Assembly: GCF_048320135.1 (NCBI RefSeq) | Contig: NZ_CP182947.1 | Coordinates: 5,456,001-5,520,000, forward strand | DNA length: 64,000 nt | Source: Ideonella_A sakaiensis_A | GTDB taxonomy: Bacteria; Pseudomonadota; Gammaproteobacteria; Burkholderiales; Burkholderiaceae_C | Direction of reading: 5' to 3' | Shown here: one piece after another, positions 1-8,639 of the stretch | Layout of the letters: each line of letters opens with the position of its first letter | Position numbering within the stretch: the first letter of the stretch is position 1 | Translations under genes and position numbers: made by a program | Notes under the pieces: generated by a model | Database searches by the model: none | Told to the model about the DNA's origin: nothing | Seen by the model: the letters and a program-made list of their open reading frames with translations, nothing else

Positions 1-448
1 CGATCGGGTGGGCGGCGTTGCGCTCGTCGCGGTCCTGGTGCAGGCCAAGCTTGCTGCCGGCCGCATAGCGGTTGATCAGGCATGCGTCGGGCTCAAAGCC
101 GCTGAAACCGGCGGCGCTGGCGGCACGCTCGGCCAACCCGCAGAAGATCTCCGGCATCGGCGGCCACGGCAGACCGGTCAACGGATCGAGCGGGTCGTAG
201 CGGTAGCCGCTGGCATCGCTGACCCAGCCGAGCGGGCCGCAGTTGCTCATCTCGACCGACATCGTGTAGCCGCCGGGTGTCGTCATCCGGCGCAGCGGCG
301 CCGCGCTGGTCACGGTGGTGATTGCGTCGAGCAGCTCGGCGGCCTCGGCGCTGGCAAAACCATGCAGCACGACTGCGCCATCGGCGAGCTGCCGGCGCTC
401 GGGCCGGGTCTCGCTGGCTGGTTCGAACAGGTCGAGGTTGTTCTGCAT
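1..448 (-). CDS. alkB: Alkylated DNA repair dioxygenase AlkB (3' end cut by window edge)
   Basis: Fe(II)/2-oxoglutarate dioxygenase that removes methyl groups such as 1-methyladenine and 3-methylcytosine from DNA by oxidative demethylation. Reading the minus strand from the ATG at 448 gives 149 residues that follow E. coli AlkB almost block for block: the MTTPGGYTMSVEMSNCG stretch (about residues 55-71), PWPPMPEIF (94-102), and DACLINRYAAGSKLGLHQDR (121-140). The iron-binding HxD pair is H137/D139. The second iron histidine and the 2-oxoglutarate arginine would lie beyond the window. The gene is divergent from the short-chain dehydrogenase, with about 108 bp between starts. Family assignment is firm from the conserved blocks; only the N-terminal part can be judged. 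Confidence 0.9.
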   Translation of the reverse strand, partial: MQNNLDLFEPASETRPERRQLADGAVVLHGFASAEAAELLDAITTVTSAAPLRRMTTPGGYTMSVEMSNCGPLGWVSDASGYRYDPLDPLTGLPWPPMPEIFCGLAERAASAAGFSGFEPDACLINRYAAGSKLGLHQDRDERNAAHPI

Positions 449-556
449 CGCAGTTGGCTGACTCCGCGTCGGCATGCTTGGTTCCGCCACTGCACCGGAC
501 ATGTTGTACCGTCGAACCACCTCAACCGAACTGCTGCTGACGCGGCAGCTGCACGA

Positions 557-1303
557 GTGAACAACGAACCTGGAGAGGGCGATGCTGTCGCGGTCGTGAT
601 CGGCGCCTCCGGCGGGGTCGGTGCGGCGCTGGTCGAGCAACTCGCTGCCGGCGGCCGCTTCTTGCACATCGTCGCGCTGTCGAGATCGACGCCAGCGGTC
701 GTCGACAAACCGACGGTGGTTCGTGGCCGCATCGACCTGGCCGACGAGCCGAGCATCATCGCGGCTGCAGAACAGGCGAGGGCAGTCGGCGGCGAGATCC
801 GGCTGGTGATCGTCGCAACCGGCCTGCTGCACGATGGCGACGTCGCGCCGGAAAAATCGTGGGCGTCGCTCGATGCCGCGGCGATGGCGCGCTGTTTCGC
901 CGTCAACAGCATCGGCCCGGCGCTGGTCGCGAAACATTTTCTTCCGTTGCTGCCGCGCAAGCGCCGGTCGGTCTTCGCCGCGTTGTCGGCCCGCGTCGGC
1001 AGCATCGGCGACAACCGGCTGGGCGGCTGGTATTCCTACCGGGCGTCGAAGGCGGCGTTGAACATGCTGCTGAAAACATGCGCGATCGAGCTCGAGCGGC
1101 GTGCACCGCAGGCAATCTGCGTCGGCCTGCACCCCGGTACCGTCGATACTGCGTTGTCGAAACCGTTCAGCGCCAATGTGCGGCCGCAGCAGCTGTTCAC
1201 TGCGGAGCAGTCGGCGGCGCATCTGCTGAGCGTGATCGACGGCCTTCGCGCGACCGACAGTGGCCGGGTATTTGCATGGGACGGGCAGCCGGTGCCGCCG
1301 TGA
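557..1303 (+). CDS. Short-chain dehydrogenase (C-factor-like SDR)
   Basis: NAD(P)-dependent oxidoreductase of the SDR superfamily, 248 residues from the GTG at 557. Visible features are the nucleotide-binding VIGASGGVGAALVEQL near the N terminus, the catalytic YxxxK in WYSYRASKAALNML, and the GLHPGTVDTALSKPF segment that marks the C-factor (CsgA-like) branch. The open frame runs back to position 8, but that part lies antisense to alkB and is not credible protein. The start is uncertain: GTG 557 has no good ribosome binding site, while an out-of-frame ATG at 582 sits behind GGAGAGG and stops after five codons. Substrate is unknown. Confidence 0.75.
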   Translation: MNNEPGEGDAVAVVIGASGGVGAALVEQLAAGGRFLHIVALSRSTPAVVDKPTVVRGRIDLADEPSIIAAAEQARAVGGEIRLVIVATGLLHDGDVAPEKSWASLDAAAMARCFAVNSIGPALVAKHFLPLLPRKRRSVFAALSARVGSIGDNRLGGWYSYRASKAALNMLLKTCAIELERRAPQAICVGLHPGTVDTALSKPFSANVRPQQLFTAEQSAAHLLSVIDGLRATDSGRVFAWDGQPVPP

Positions 1304-1469
1304 CGCCTGCCCTCACCAACCGCTGCTGCCCTACGGATGCGGGCGAAGACCCCATCCGCGAAGCCTGGGCTGCAACCGATATGCTGGTGGCTGGTGATGT
1401 CGGGCCGCGACCTCGACGGCCGAGCCTTCGATTGATGGATTTGTCTTCATGCCGGAAGGAGGGGACCCT

Positions 1470-2279
1470 GTGTTGCGCATCGCGATGATCGGCTTCGGTG
1501 CGATCGGCACCAACGTGCTCGAGCGGGTGCGGCAGCAGCCCGAACTCGATCTGCACAGCGTCGTTGTCTCCGAGTCGGCCCAGGCGCGCGCTGCCGAGTG
1601 GCTTCGCGAGCACGGCTTTGCGCACGCGCGGGCGTTGACGCAGCTCGATCTCGGCGGGCAGCGGCCCGATCTGGTCGTCGAGTGCGCCGGCCACCGGGCG
1701 ATCGGCGAACATGTGCTGCCGGCACTGCGCAACGGCTTGCCGTGCCTGCTCGCATCGGTCGGCGCGCTGGCCGAAGACGGGCTGGTCGAGGAGATCGAGC
1801 AGGCGGCGAAGCAGGGCGGTACCCAGGTGCAGCTGCTGTCGGGCGCGGTCGGCGCGATCGACGCGCTCGCCGCAGCCCGTGTCGGTGGCTTGACCCGCGT
1901 CCGTTACAGCGGGCACAAGCCGCCGGCAGCGTGGTCCGGCACATCGGCCGCAGCGGCGATCGACCTCGATGCGCTCGACGAGGCGACGCTGCTGTTCGCC
2001 GGCAGCGCCCGCGAGGCGGCGTCGCGGTTTCCGAAAAACGCCAATGTCGCAGCGACGATTGCGCTGGCGGGGCTCGGCCTCGACCGCACCGAGGTGCACC
2101 TGTTTGCCGATCCGACGATCAGCGGCAACCGGCATCACCTGGAAGCCGAAGGCGCATTTGGCCACCTTGAGCTGACGATCAGCGGCAATCCGCTGGCGGC
2201 CAATCCGAAAACCTCGGCACTGACGGTGTTCAGCATCGTGCGCGCGCTGCTCGACCGCGCGCAGCCGCTGTGTTTCTGA
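1470..2279 (+). CDS. nadX: L-aspartate dehydrogenase
   Basis: Catalyses NAD(P)-dependent oxidative deamination of L-aspartate to oxaloacetate or iminoaspartate. It can feed NAD synthesis or, in PHA-accumulating betaproteobacteria, link aspartate to central metabolism. The protein shows the N-terminal Rossmann motif IAMIGFGAIGTNVLE, the LLSGAVGAIDAL loop, and the C-terminal DUF108 domain with FPKNANVAATIALAGLGLD and the SGNPLAANPKTSALTVFS ending. About 269 residues, normal for the family. I chose GTG 1470 because AAGGAGG (1456-1462) lies seven bases upstream; an in-frame ATG at 1449 would add seven residues but would place the ribosome site inside the coding region. Confidence 0.88.
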   Translation: MLRIAMIGFGAIGTNVLERVRQQPELDLHSVVVSESAQARAAEWLREHGFAHARALTQLDLGGQRPDLVVECAGHRAIGEHVLPALRNGLPCLLASVGALAEDGLVEEIEQAAKQGGTQVQLLSGAVGAIDALAAARVGGLTRVRYSGHKPPAAWSGTSAAAAIDLDALDEATLLFAGSAREAASRFPKNANVAATIALAGLGLDRTEVHLFADPTISGNRHHLEAEGAFGHLELTISGNPLAANPKTSALTVFSIVRALLDRAQPLCF

Positions 2280-2346
2280 GCGGGCGCTGCAAGCAGCGGG
2301 CGCCCGGCAGACCGGTGTCGAATCGACCCCAAGGAGGGAGCGGACC

Positions 2347-3009
2347 ATGACCAGACTGCGCGCGTGCCTGCTGTTGCTGATCTCGTTGCTTGCGCTGGCC
2401 GGCTGCGGCACGCCGTGGGCGACAGTCGCCGACGGCGCCGGCCGGCCGGTGATGCTGCTCGGCCACGATCCGGTGGCCTATTTCACGCAAGGGCGGCCGA
2501 CCCGGGGGCTCGCCGACCACGTGGTCGATCTGCCCGGGCGGACCTACTATTTCTCGAGCGCCGACAACAAGGCGCTGTTCCTGCGCGATCCGGGCCGTTT
2601 CGAGCCGCAATACGGCGGCTTCTGTTCGAGTGGTGCGGCCTATGCGGTCAAGCTCGGCAGCGATCCGACCGCCTGGACCGTGCGCGACGGCCGCTTGTTC
2701 ATCTTCGGCGATGTGCTCGGAAAAACCGCATGGAGCCTCGATCCGGCGTGGAATATCGCCCATGCGGACCGTTTGTGGCCGGCGATCGCCGACCGTGGCT
2801 GGCGGCTGCAATCGCTGCTGGCCTATGCCGACAAGGTGCCGCACTACCTGACCGGCCGGCAGATCAAGGCGCAGTGGGAAGCCCGCCATCCCGGCCAGCG
2901 CTGGCCGGACTACGATCCCGGCGGGATGATCACCAACCTGTTCCTGAAGCCGCCCGGCTGGCGCGCTGCCGAAGGTGCCGGCCAGCCGGCGCTCGGCTAT
3001 CCGCAATGA
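2347..3009 (+). CDS. YHS-domain lipoprotein
   Basis: A 220-residue exported lipoprotein. The signal peptide ends in the lipobox LALAGC, giving lipidated Cys20. A YHS domain follows (about residues 38-100): GHDPVAYFTQGRPTRG, a hydrophobic strand, then YYFSSADNKALFLRDPGRFE and the QYGGFCSSG turn. YHS domains occur in metal-handling and monooxygenase-associated proteins, but this subgroup of periplasmic lipoproteins has no settled function. The C-terminal half is aromatic-rich and of unknown role. AAGGAGGGAG sits just before the ATG. It lies 22 bp ahead of the following SDR gene and may share its transcript. Confidence 0.8.
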   Translation: MTRLRACLLLLISLLALAGCGTPWATVADGAGRPVMLLGHDPVAYFTQGRPTRGLADHVVDLPGRTYYFSSADNKALFLRDPGRFEPQYGGFCSSGAAYAVKLGSDPTAWTVRDGRLFIFGDVLGKTAWSLDPAWNIAHADRLWPAIADRGWRLQSLLAYADKVPHYLTGRQIKAQWEARHPGQRWPDYDPGGMITNLFLKPPGWRAAEGAGQPALGYPQ

Positions 3010-3031
3010 GCAACAACAGAAAGGACAAAGC

Positions 3032-3733
3032 ATGCAGCAGCAGTTGACCGATCGTGTCGTGATCCTGACCGGCGCCGAGGGCATCGTCGGCCAGGCGGTA
3101 CTGGCCGAGCTGGCCGCACGCGGTGCGCTGGTCGCGATGGTCGACCGTGCGCCGGCCGGTTCGCCGGCGGCCGCAACCGCGGCGGCGATGCGGCTGAACG
3201 GCATCGATCTCGGCGATCCGGCCGCCGCTTCCGGCATGGTCGAGCGGGTCGTCAAGAAACTCGGGCGCATCGACGGCCTGGTCAATGTCGCCGGCGGATT
3301 TGCCTGGGAGCCGGCGGCCTCCGGCTCGATCGAGACCTGGGACCGGATGTACCAGATCAATCTGCGCACCGTCGTCGTGACGACGCAGGCGGTGCTGCCG
3401 AAGATGCTGGAGCATGGCAGCGGCCGAATCGTCAACGTCGGCGCCGCGGCAGCGCTGCAGGCGGGCAAGGGCATGGCGGCCTATGCGGCATCGAAATCGG
3501 GCGTTGCGCGGTTGACCGAGGGGCTCGCCGAGGAGCTGAAGGATCAGGGCATCAACGTCAATGCGGTGCTGCCGACGATCATCGATACGCCGACCAACCG
3601 CAAGGACATGCCGGACGACGACCCGGCGCGGTGGGTCGGCCCGGACAAGCTGGCGGCGGTGATCGCCTTCCTGCTGTCCGACGATGCGAGTGCAATCACC
3701 GGGGCATTGCTGCCGGTGCGCGGCCGGGTCTGA
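3032..3733 (+). CDS. SDR family oxidoreductase lacking the catalytic serine
   Basis: A 233-residue short-chain dehydrogenase. TGAEGIVGQAVLAEL is the nucleotide-binding turn, NVAGGF replaces the usual NNAG, and YAASKSGVARLTEGLAEEL carries the YxxxK pair. The position 13 residues before the catalytic Tyr, normally Ser, is Ala within IVNVGAAAALQAG. This sequence style recurs in a Burkholderiales SDR subgroup as far as I recall, so the loss is probably a subgroup trait and not damage. Start ATG 3032 is preceded by AGAAAGGA. It follows the YHS lipoprotein by 22 bp and is probably co-transcribed. Substrate is unknown, and activity as a dehydrogenase is uncertain. Confidence 0.82.
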   Translation: MQQQLTDRVVILTGAEGIVGQAVLAELAARGALVAMVDRAPAGSPAAATAAAMRLNGIDLGDPAAASGMVERVVKKLGRIDGLVNVAGGFAWEPAASGSIETWDRMYQINLRTVVVTTQAVLPKMLEHGSGRIVNVGAAAALQAGKGMAAYAASKSGVARLTEGLAEELKDQGINVNAVLPTIIDTPTNRKDMPDDDPARWVGPDKLAAVIAFLLSDDASAITGALLPVRGRV

Positions 3734-3750
3734 GCGCGCGGCGCAGTGCG

Positions 3751-4443
3751 TCAGCTGCTGTCGGTGCCGGGCCGCGCGCCCCGGATCAGCAGCCAGAAGA
3801 TGATCGGCACCTCGGCAAATTGCAGTGGCGATGCGACCGACTCGACGAACGCGGCATGTTGCGGCAGCACCAGCGTCGTGAACGAGGTCGCGAGGTAGCC
3901 GGCGCCGGCGATCAGCAGCAGCCATCCCAGCCAGGCTGGGATGAAGCCACTGCGAATCACCAGCAGTCCGAACGGAAACAGCCACAGACCCCAGAACACC
4001 GATGCGACGCTGATGCCCTGGCCGTGCAGGCGCAGGAACAGGTAGGCGAGGGCGTCGCGCTCGGCGCGCGAGAAAACGTCGAGAAAGCCCGCCTCGCCAA
4101 TCAGCGTCAGTGTTGCGACCTCGTTCAGCACGTTGACGAACATGATCGGCACCGACAGCAGCGCACCGAAGATCACCAGCAAGCGCGCATGTGTCTGGTC
4201 GACCGGGCTGAACAGGCGGTACAAGGCAAGCACCAGAAATACCGCAATCACCTGATGGATCAGCTCGCTGGCGATGCCCAGGCGCAGCAGCCATTCGGAC
4301 GAACGGATGCGCTCGGCGGTTGCCACCGCGTCGCCACGGACGATCAGCTGGCCGGGAACATAAACGAGGCCGATCGGAGCGGTCAGCCCGAGCATCAGGT
4401 ACAGCAGCCCGGCAAAACGTGCCTGTTGGCGGGTCGATCTCAT
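3751..4443 (-). CDS. DUF4386 family membrane protein
   Basis: A 230-residue integral membrane protein with about six hydrophobic segments. It opens with RFAGLLYLMLGLTAPIGL and includes IHQVIAVFLVLALYRLF, LLVIFGALLSVPIMFVNVLN and FWGLWLFPFGLLVI. The spacing of these segments and the RxAGLLYL opening fit the DUF4386 family, whose function is unknown. It begins 43 bp after the cydB stop on the same strand, so it may be the third gene of the bd-oxidase transcript. It is much larger than the small CydX-type subunits and does not resemble them. Confidence 0.75.
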   Translation of the reverse strand: MRSTRQQARFAGLLYLMLGLTAPIGLVYVPGQLIVRGDAVATAERIRSSEWLLRLGIASELIHQVIAVFLVLALYRLFSPVDQTHARLLVIFGALLSVPIMFVNVLNEVATLTLIGEAGFLDVFSRAERDALAYLFLRLHGQGISVASVFWGLWLFPFGLLVIRSGFIPAWLGWLLLIAGAGYLATSFTTLVLPQHAAFVESVASPLQFAEVPIIFWLLIRGARPGTDSS

Positions 4444-4486
4444 CGGGCTGCGCTGCAGGGGTGGACGGCGCGGTCAGTGGCGTTGT

Positions 4487-5491
4487 TCAGGCATAACTGA
4501 GCTTTGTCAGCTTGCCGCCGAAGACCCGGTACGAATAGATCGTATATGCGGCGATCGCCGGCACCGAGATGCACACGCCGATCAGGATCACCTTCAGCGC
4601 GGCCGGGCTGCTTGCGGCCTGCCAGATCGTCAGCTGGCCGATCACGACATACGGATAGATGCTGTAGGCCAGGCCGAGGAAGCCGAGCAGGAAGACCAGG
4701 ATCAGCAGCAGGAACGGCAACCAGCACAATGGCCCGCGGACCGCCCGTGCATCGAGCAGCCCGCGCACCGCGAGCAGGCTGACGCCGGTCATCAGCGGGA
4801 TCGCCATCAGCGCGATGATCTCCGGCAACGAGAACCAGCGCTCGCGCACCGTCTCGCTGATCCACGGTGTTGCCATCGAAATCAGCACCAGGCCGATCAC
4901 CATCGGCAGCCAGGCGATCTTCGCCCACTCGACGGCCCGCTGCTGCAGCTCGCCCTCGGTTTTCAGGATCAGCCAGGTCGCGCCCATCATCACGTAGGCC
5001 ATCGGCAGCGCAACCGCGATCGCCGCGGCGAACAGCGGATAGTTCCAGCCGGTGCCGAAGCCGCTGACATAACGCCCGAGCATCCAACCCTGCGAGACGG
5101 CGGCCAGCGTCGAGCCGGCAAAAAACAGCCGGTCCCATGTCGTCTTGTGCGAATCGCGGGCCTTGACCCGGAAGTCGAAGGCGACGCCGCGCAGCGTCAG
5201 CCCGACCAGCATCAGCGCCACCGGCATGTACAACTCGCCGAGCACCAGGCCATGGGCCTTCGGAAATGCGATCAGCAGGATGCCGACGCCGAGCACCAGC
5301 CAGGTCTCGTTGGCGTCCCAGAACGGGCCGATGCTGGCGATCATCATGTCCTTCTCGGCATCGGTGGCGCGGTGCATCAGCATGCCGACGCCGAGGTCGT
5401 AGCCGTCGCTGACCACATAGATCAGCATCGACACGCCCATCAGGATCATGAAGATGACCGGGAGCGCCCGGTCGAAATCCATCCAGTTCAT
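4487..5491 (-). CDS. cydB: Cytochrome bd-type quinol oxidase subunit II
   Basis: Membrane subunit II of cytochrome bd oxidase, which oxidises quinol and reduces O2 to water at the inner membrane without pumping protons. The 334-residue protein starts at ATG 5491 (MNWMDFDRALPVIFMILMG) and keeps the SDGYDLGVG and GPFWDANETWLVLGVG blocks that define CydB/CioB. About nine membrane spans are visible. The start overlaps the cydA stop by four bases (ATGA), indicating translational coupling. Given the short-loop partner subunit, CioB is an equally good name. Confidence 0.93.
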   Translation of the reverse strand: MNWMDFDRALPVIFMILMGVSMLIYVVSDGYDLGVGMLMHRATDAEKDMMIASIGPFWDANETWLVLGVGILLIAFPKAHGLVLGELYMPVALMLVGLTLRGVAFDFRVKARDSHKTTWDRLFFAGSTLAAVSQGWMLGRYVSGFGTGWNYPLFAAAIAVALPMAYVMMGATWLILKTEGELQQRAVEWAKIAWLPMVIGLVLISMATPWISETVRERWFSLPEIIALMAIPLMTGVSLLAVRGLLDARAVRGPLCWLPFLLLILVFLLGFLGLAYSIYPYVVIGQLTIWQAASSPAALKVILIGVCISVPAIAAYTIYSYRVFGGKLTKLSYA

Positions 5492-6888
5492 GTGCCGGCC
5501 TCCGCCCGCCGCGGCGCGCCGCTGCCGGGAACCGCGCGTTCGTCGCCCGGCTCCTCGGTCAGCGCTTCCTCGGGTTTTTCGGCCATGTATTTCAGCACCG
5601 CGACATACGACAACACCAGCGCGATGTAGAGGAGCAGGTACAGCGTCAGGCTGAGCCCGATCATCGACGACGGTATCGTCGACGCGACATCGGCGGTGCG
5701 CACCAGGCCGTGCACGACGAACGGCTGGCGGCCGATCTCGGTCACATACCAGCCCGCAACCGTCGCAAACCAGCCGGAGAAGGTCATGCCGGCAAACAGC
5801 CACAGCAGCGAGCGCGGAATCCGCTCGGCCTGCCAGCCGGCGCGCCGGCACAGCCACCAGCCGATCCAGCTCGTCGCCAGCATCAGCATGCCGATGCCGA
5901 CCATCACGCGGAAGGCGAAAAATACCGGCAGCGGCGGCGGGTGGTCGCTGCCGAAGCTGTTCAGCCCCTTGACCTCGCCTTCCCATTCGTGGGTCAGGAT
6001 GAAGCTCGCGAGTTTCGGAATCTTCACCTCGAAATGGTTGCGGCGTTCGCTGGCGTCGGGCACCGCAAACAGCAGCAGTGGCGCGCCGCGCTGGGTTTCC
6101 CAGACGCCTTCCATCGCGGCGATCTTCGCCGGCTGGTGCTTCAGCGTATTGAGCCCGTGCAGGTCGCCGACGAAGATCTGAACCGGCACCAGCACCGCCG
6201 CCAGCGTCAGGCCGACCCGCATCACCCGCGGCGCCGAACGCTGGCCGACACCTTTCAGCAGTTGCCACGATGCCAGCCCGACCAGCAGGAAGGCGCAGGT
6301 CAGCGCCGACGCCAGCATCATGTGCGTGAAGCGGTACGGGAAGGACGGATTGAAGATCACCTCGAGCCAGCTGGTGACGTGGTAGACGCCGTCACGCACC
6401 TCGTGGCCGGTCGGCGTCTGCATCCACGAATTCAGCGCGAGGATCCAGAACGCCGACAGGCTGGTGCCGAAGGCGACGAAAAAGGTCGCCAGCAGGTGGA
6501 TGCGCTCGCTGACCTTGCCGTGGCCGAACAGCATGATGCCGAGAAAGCCGGCCTCGAGAAAAAATGCCGTCAGCACCTCGAAGCCGAGCAGCGGGCCGGC
6601 GACGTTGCCGACCGTCTCCATGAAACCCGGCCAGTTGGTGCCGAACTGGAAACTCATCGTGATGCCGCTGACGACACCGAGCGCAAAGGTCAGCGCAAAG
6701 ACCTTCGTGAAGAAGCGGTAGGCGTCGAGCCAGCCCTGCGCCTCGCTGGGCGCACCGTCCTTGGTGGCCAGCCAGCGCCAGCGGAAAAACAGCAACAGCC
6801 AGCCGAGGGCAATGCTGATCGTCGGGAACAGGATGTGGAAGGTGATGTTCGCCGCAAACTGCATGCGGGCGAGGATCAGTGCGTCCAT
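5488..6888 (-). CDS. cydA: Cytochrome bd-type quinol oxidase subunit I (CIO-type)
   Basis: Heme-bearing subunit I of a bd quinol oxidase, 466 residues. H18 in ANITFHILFP corresponds to the b595 ligand. GTNWPGFMETVGNVAGPLLG, EVLTAFFLEAGFLGIMLFG and the GWYVTEIGRQPF block are family signatures. The periplasmic Q-loop is short, and GRQPF replaces GRQPW, which places it nearer the cyanide-insensitive (CioA/AppC) branch than E. coli CydA. The C-terminal tail after the last span is charged and probably disordered. It is first in the operon, with a 168-bp gap upstream that should hold the promoter. No regulator is adjacent. Confidence 0.92.
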   Translation of the reverse strand: MDALILARMQFAANITFHILFPTISIALGWLLLFFRWRWLATKDGAPSEAQGWLDAYRFFTKVFALTFALGVVSGITMSFQFGTNWPGFMETVGNVAGPLLGFEVLTAFFLEAGFLGIMLFGHGKVSERIHLLATFFVAFGTSLSAFWILALNSWMQTPTGHEVRDGVYHVTSWLEVIFNPSFPYRFTHMMLASALTCAFLLVGLASWQLLKGVGQRSAPRVMRVGLTLAAVLVPVQIFVGDLHGLNTLKHQPAKIAAMEGVWETQRGAPLLLFAVPDASERRNHFEVKIPKLASFILTHEWEGEVKGLNSFGSDHPPPLPVFFAFRVMVGIGMLMLATSWIGWWLCRRAGWQAERIPRSLLWLFAGMTFSGWFATVAGWYVTEIGRQPFVVHGLVRTADVASTIPSSMIGLSLTLYLLLYIALVLSYVAVLKYMAEKPEEALTEEPGDERAVPGSGAPRRAEAGT

Positions 6889-7056
6889 GTGCCGTGGTGG
6901 TTGGACCCGCTCGACGAGGGCACAGGCTGATCCTGCAGACGCCGGTCAAGATCGGCCGGCGGGACTGCAGGACGCCTGCTGCGGATGGACAAATGCTACC
7001 GGCTGCGCGGCGCCGGCAAGCCCGGCCATGGCCAAAGGCCACGACCGGGACAGGTT

Positions 7057-7734
7057 TTACTTCTTGCGGGCCGCCGCCGGCTTGGTCTCGCCCTGTTTCA
7101 GCGCATCGGCCATGCCGATCAGCACGCCGCTGACCAGCGTCGCATAGCTGTCGAGCATCGCCTGCGATGCCCGCATGCCCATTTCACGGCTCTCGCGCAG
7201 GTTCTGCTGCGCGGTGTCCATGAACTGCTGCAGTGTCGCCGCCGCCTGCGCACCGGTGCCGGTGCCTTTGCCCTGAGCCGCGCTGAGCACGCTGGTCCAT
7301 GGCCCCTGCATCTCGCCGGCTTCGGCGGCCGCCTTGCGGATCGCCGCAAACATGCTGTCTTCCATCTTGTCGATGTCGGCCAGCGCCTTCTTCAGATGGG
7401 TTTCGCGCACGCTGACGCCTTGCTCGACCATCTGCTGCAATGCAACCCGGTTCGCCTGTACCGCCTTCTCGAGTGCATCGTCCATGCCGGCGACCGCCTT
7501 GCCGAGCATCGCCTCGACATCGACGGCATCGAGCGGGCTCTTCGCAGCGCCGGTCGATGCCGCCTTCGTGACGCCGGCCAGCACCTGCTTGATGTTGGCC
7601 AGCGTCAGCTCGCGGCTTTGCAGCGCTTTCAGCGTCGCTTCCGTGACCGCCTTGCGGATCGCATCGCCCTGCTGGGCGCTGGCCTCGGAAAACTGCTTGA
7701 TCAGGGCTTCCTGATCGATGCCGTGTTTGTTCAT
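7057..7734 (-). CDS. Phasin-like helical protein of the PHA cluster (DUF6781-like)
   Basis: A 225-residue, entirely helical, alanine- and glutamine-rich protein without signal or membrane segments. It starts at ATG 7734 (MNKHGIDQEALIKQF); a longer frame begins upstream but overlaps phaB. Segments such as GDAIRKAVTEATLKALQS, QQMVEQGVSVRETHLKKAL and MGMRASQAMLDSYATLVSGV resemble the DUF6781 group found beside PHA genes. The stop lies near the end of a short convergent-free gap, and the start is 10 bp after phaB, so the two are surely co-transcribed. I infer a PHA granule-associated or regulatory role from context and composition; the family name is from memory and should be confirmed by a profile search. 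Confidence 0.6.
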   Translation of the reverse strand: MNKHGIDQEALIKQFSEASAQQGDAIRKAVTEATLKALQSRELTLANIKQVLAGVTKAASTGAAKSPLDAVDVEAMLGKAVAGMDDALEKAVQANRVALQQMVEQGVSVRETHLKKALADIDKMEDSMFAAIRKAAAEAGEMQGPWTSVLSAAQGKGTGTGAQAAATLQQFMDTAQQNLRESREMGMRASQAMLDSYATLVSGVLIGMADALKQGETKPAAARKK

Positions 7735-7744
7735 GTTCAGTGCC

Positions 7745-8491
7745 TCATTGCATGTGTTGACCGCCGTTGATCGCGATATTGGCACCAGTGACGAATGCCG
7801 CCTCCTCGGACGCGAGGTAGATGATCAGGCCGGCAACCTCTTCCGGCTTGCCGAGCCGGCCGACCGGAATCTGCGGCAGGATCTTGGTATCGAGGATTTC
7901 CTTCGGGATCGCGGTGACCATCTTGGTGCCGATATAACCCGGCGAGATCGTGTTGACGGTGACGTTTTTCTTCGCCACCTCGAGCGCCAGCGCCTTCGTG
8001 AAGCCGTGCACACCGGCCTTCGCGGCCGAATAGTTGGTCTGGCCGAAGGCGCCCTTCGAGCCGTTGACCGACGAGACATTGATGATGCGGCCCCAGCCGC
8101 GCTCGACCATGCCGTCGGCGACCTGCTTGGTCATGTTGAACAGGCTGTCGAGGTTGGTGCGCAGCACCGCATCCCAGTTGACCTTGTCCATCTTCTTGAA
8201 GGTGGTGTCGCGGGTGATGCCGGCGTTGTTGACCAGCACATCGATCGGGCCGGCCTTTTCCTGCGCCTCGGCGACCGCCTTCGAGCAGGAATCGAAATCG
8301 GCGACGTCGCATGCGACGGCCAGCATGTCGTAGCCGCGCTCCTTCATCTGCTTGACCCATTCGTCGTGCGTCTTGTTGCCGGGCGAATAGGTGACGACCA
8401 CCTTGTAGCCGGCGTCGGCCATCTTCGTCGAAATCGTCTCACCGAGGCCACCCATGCCGCCAGTGACCAGAACCACGCGTTGCTTGCTCAT
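7745..8491 (-). CDS. phaB: Acetoacetyl-CoA reductase
   Basis: NADPH-dependent reductase forming (R)-3-hydroxybutyryl-CoA, the monomer for polyhydroxybutyrate. The 248-residue SDR shows VLVTGGMGGLGETIS, VLVNNAGITRDTTFKKM, INVSSVNGSKGAFGQTNYSAAK (shown here as the S-Y-K catalytic set) and the ISPGYIGTKMV loop. All are close to Cupriavidus PhaB. Start ATG 8491 is preceded by GAGGAG seven bases upstream. phaC and phaA are not in the window, but an intracellular PHA depolymerase is at 44.5-45.7 kb. The downstream phasin-like gene is ten bases away. Confidence 0.95.
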   Translation of the reverse strand: MSKQRVVLVTGGMGGLGETISTKMADAGYKVVVTYSPGNKTHDEWVKQMKERGYDMLAVACDVADFDSCSKAVAEAQEKAGPIDVLVNNAGITRDTTFKKMDKVNWDAVLRTNLDSLFNMTKQVADGMVERGWGRIINVSSVNGSKGAFGQTNYSAAKAGVHGFTKALALEVAKKNVTVNTISPGYIGTKMVTAIPKEILDTKILPQIPVGRLGKPEEVAGLIIYLASEEAAFVTGANIAINGGQHMQ

Positions 8492-8639
8492 CTATTTCTC
8501 CTCGTCGTGAAAAAAGATCCGGGCCAACGTGTCTGCGCGACCGCGAACAGGATGCCCATGCTGCCTCGGATATCGGCATTGTCAAGCATGGCCTGCCGCA
8601 GCGGCGGCTCCGGCGTTCGGGGTGCGGATATCGTCGCCA

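Noticed and set aside
8..556. N-terminal extension of the first short-chain dehydrogenase frame
   Set aside because: Lies opposite alkB and has no protein-like character; the SDR fold begins after 557.
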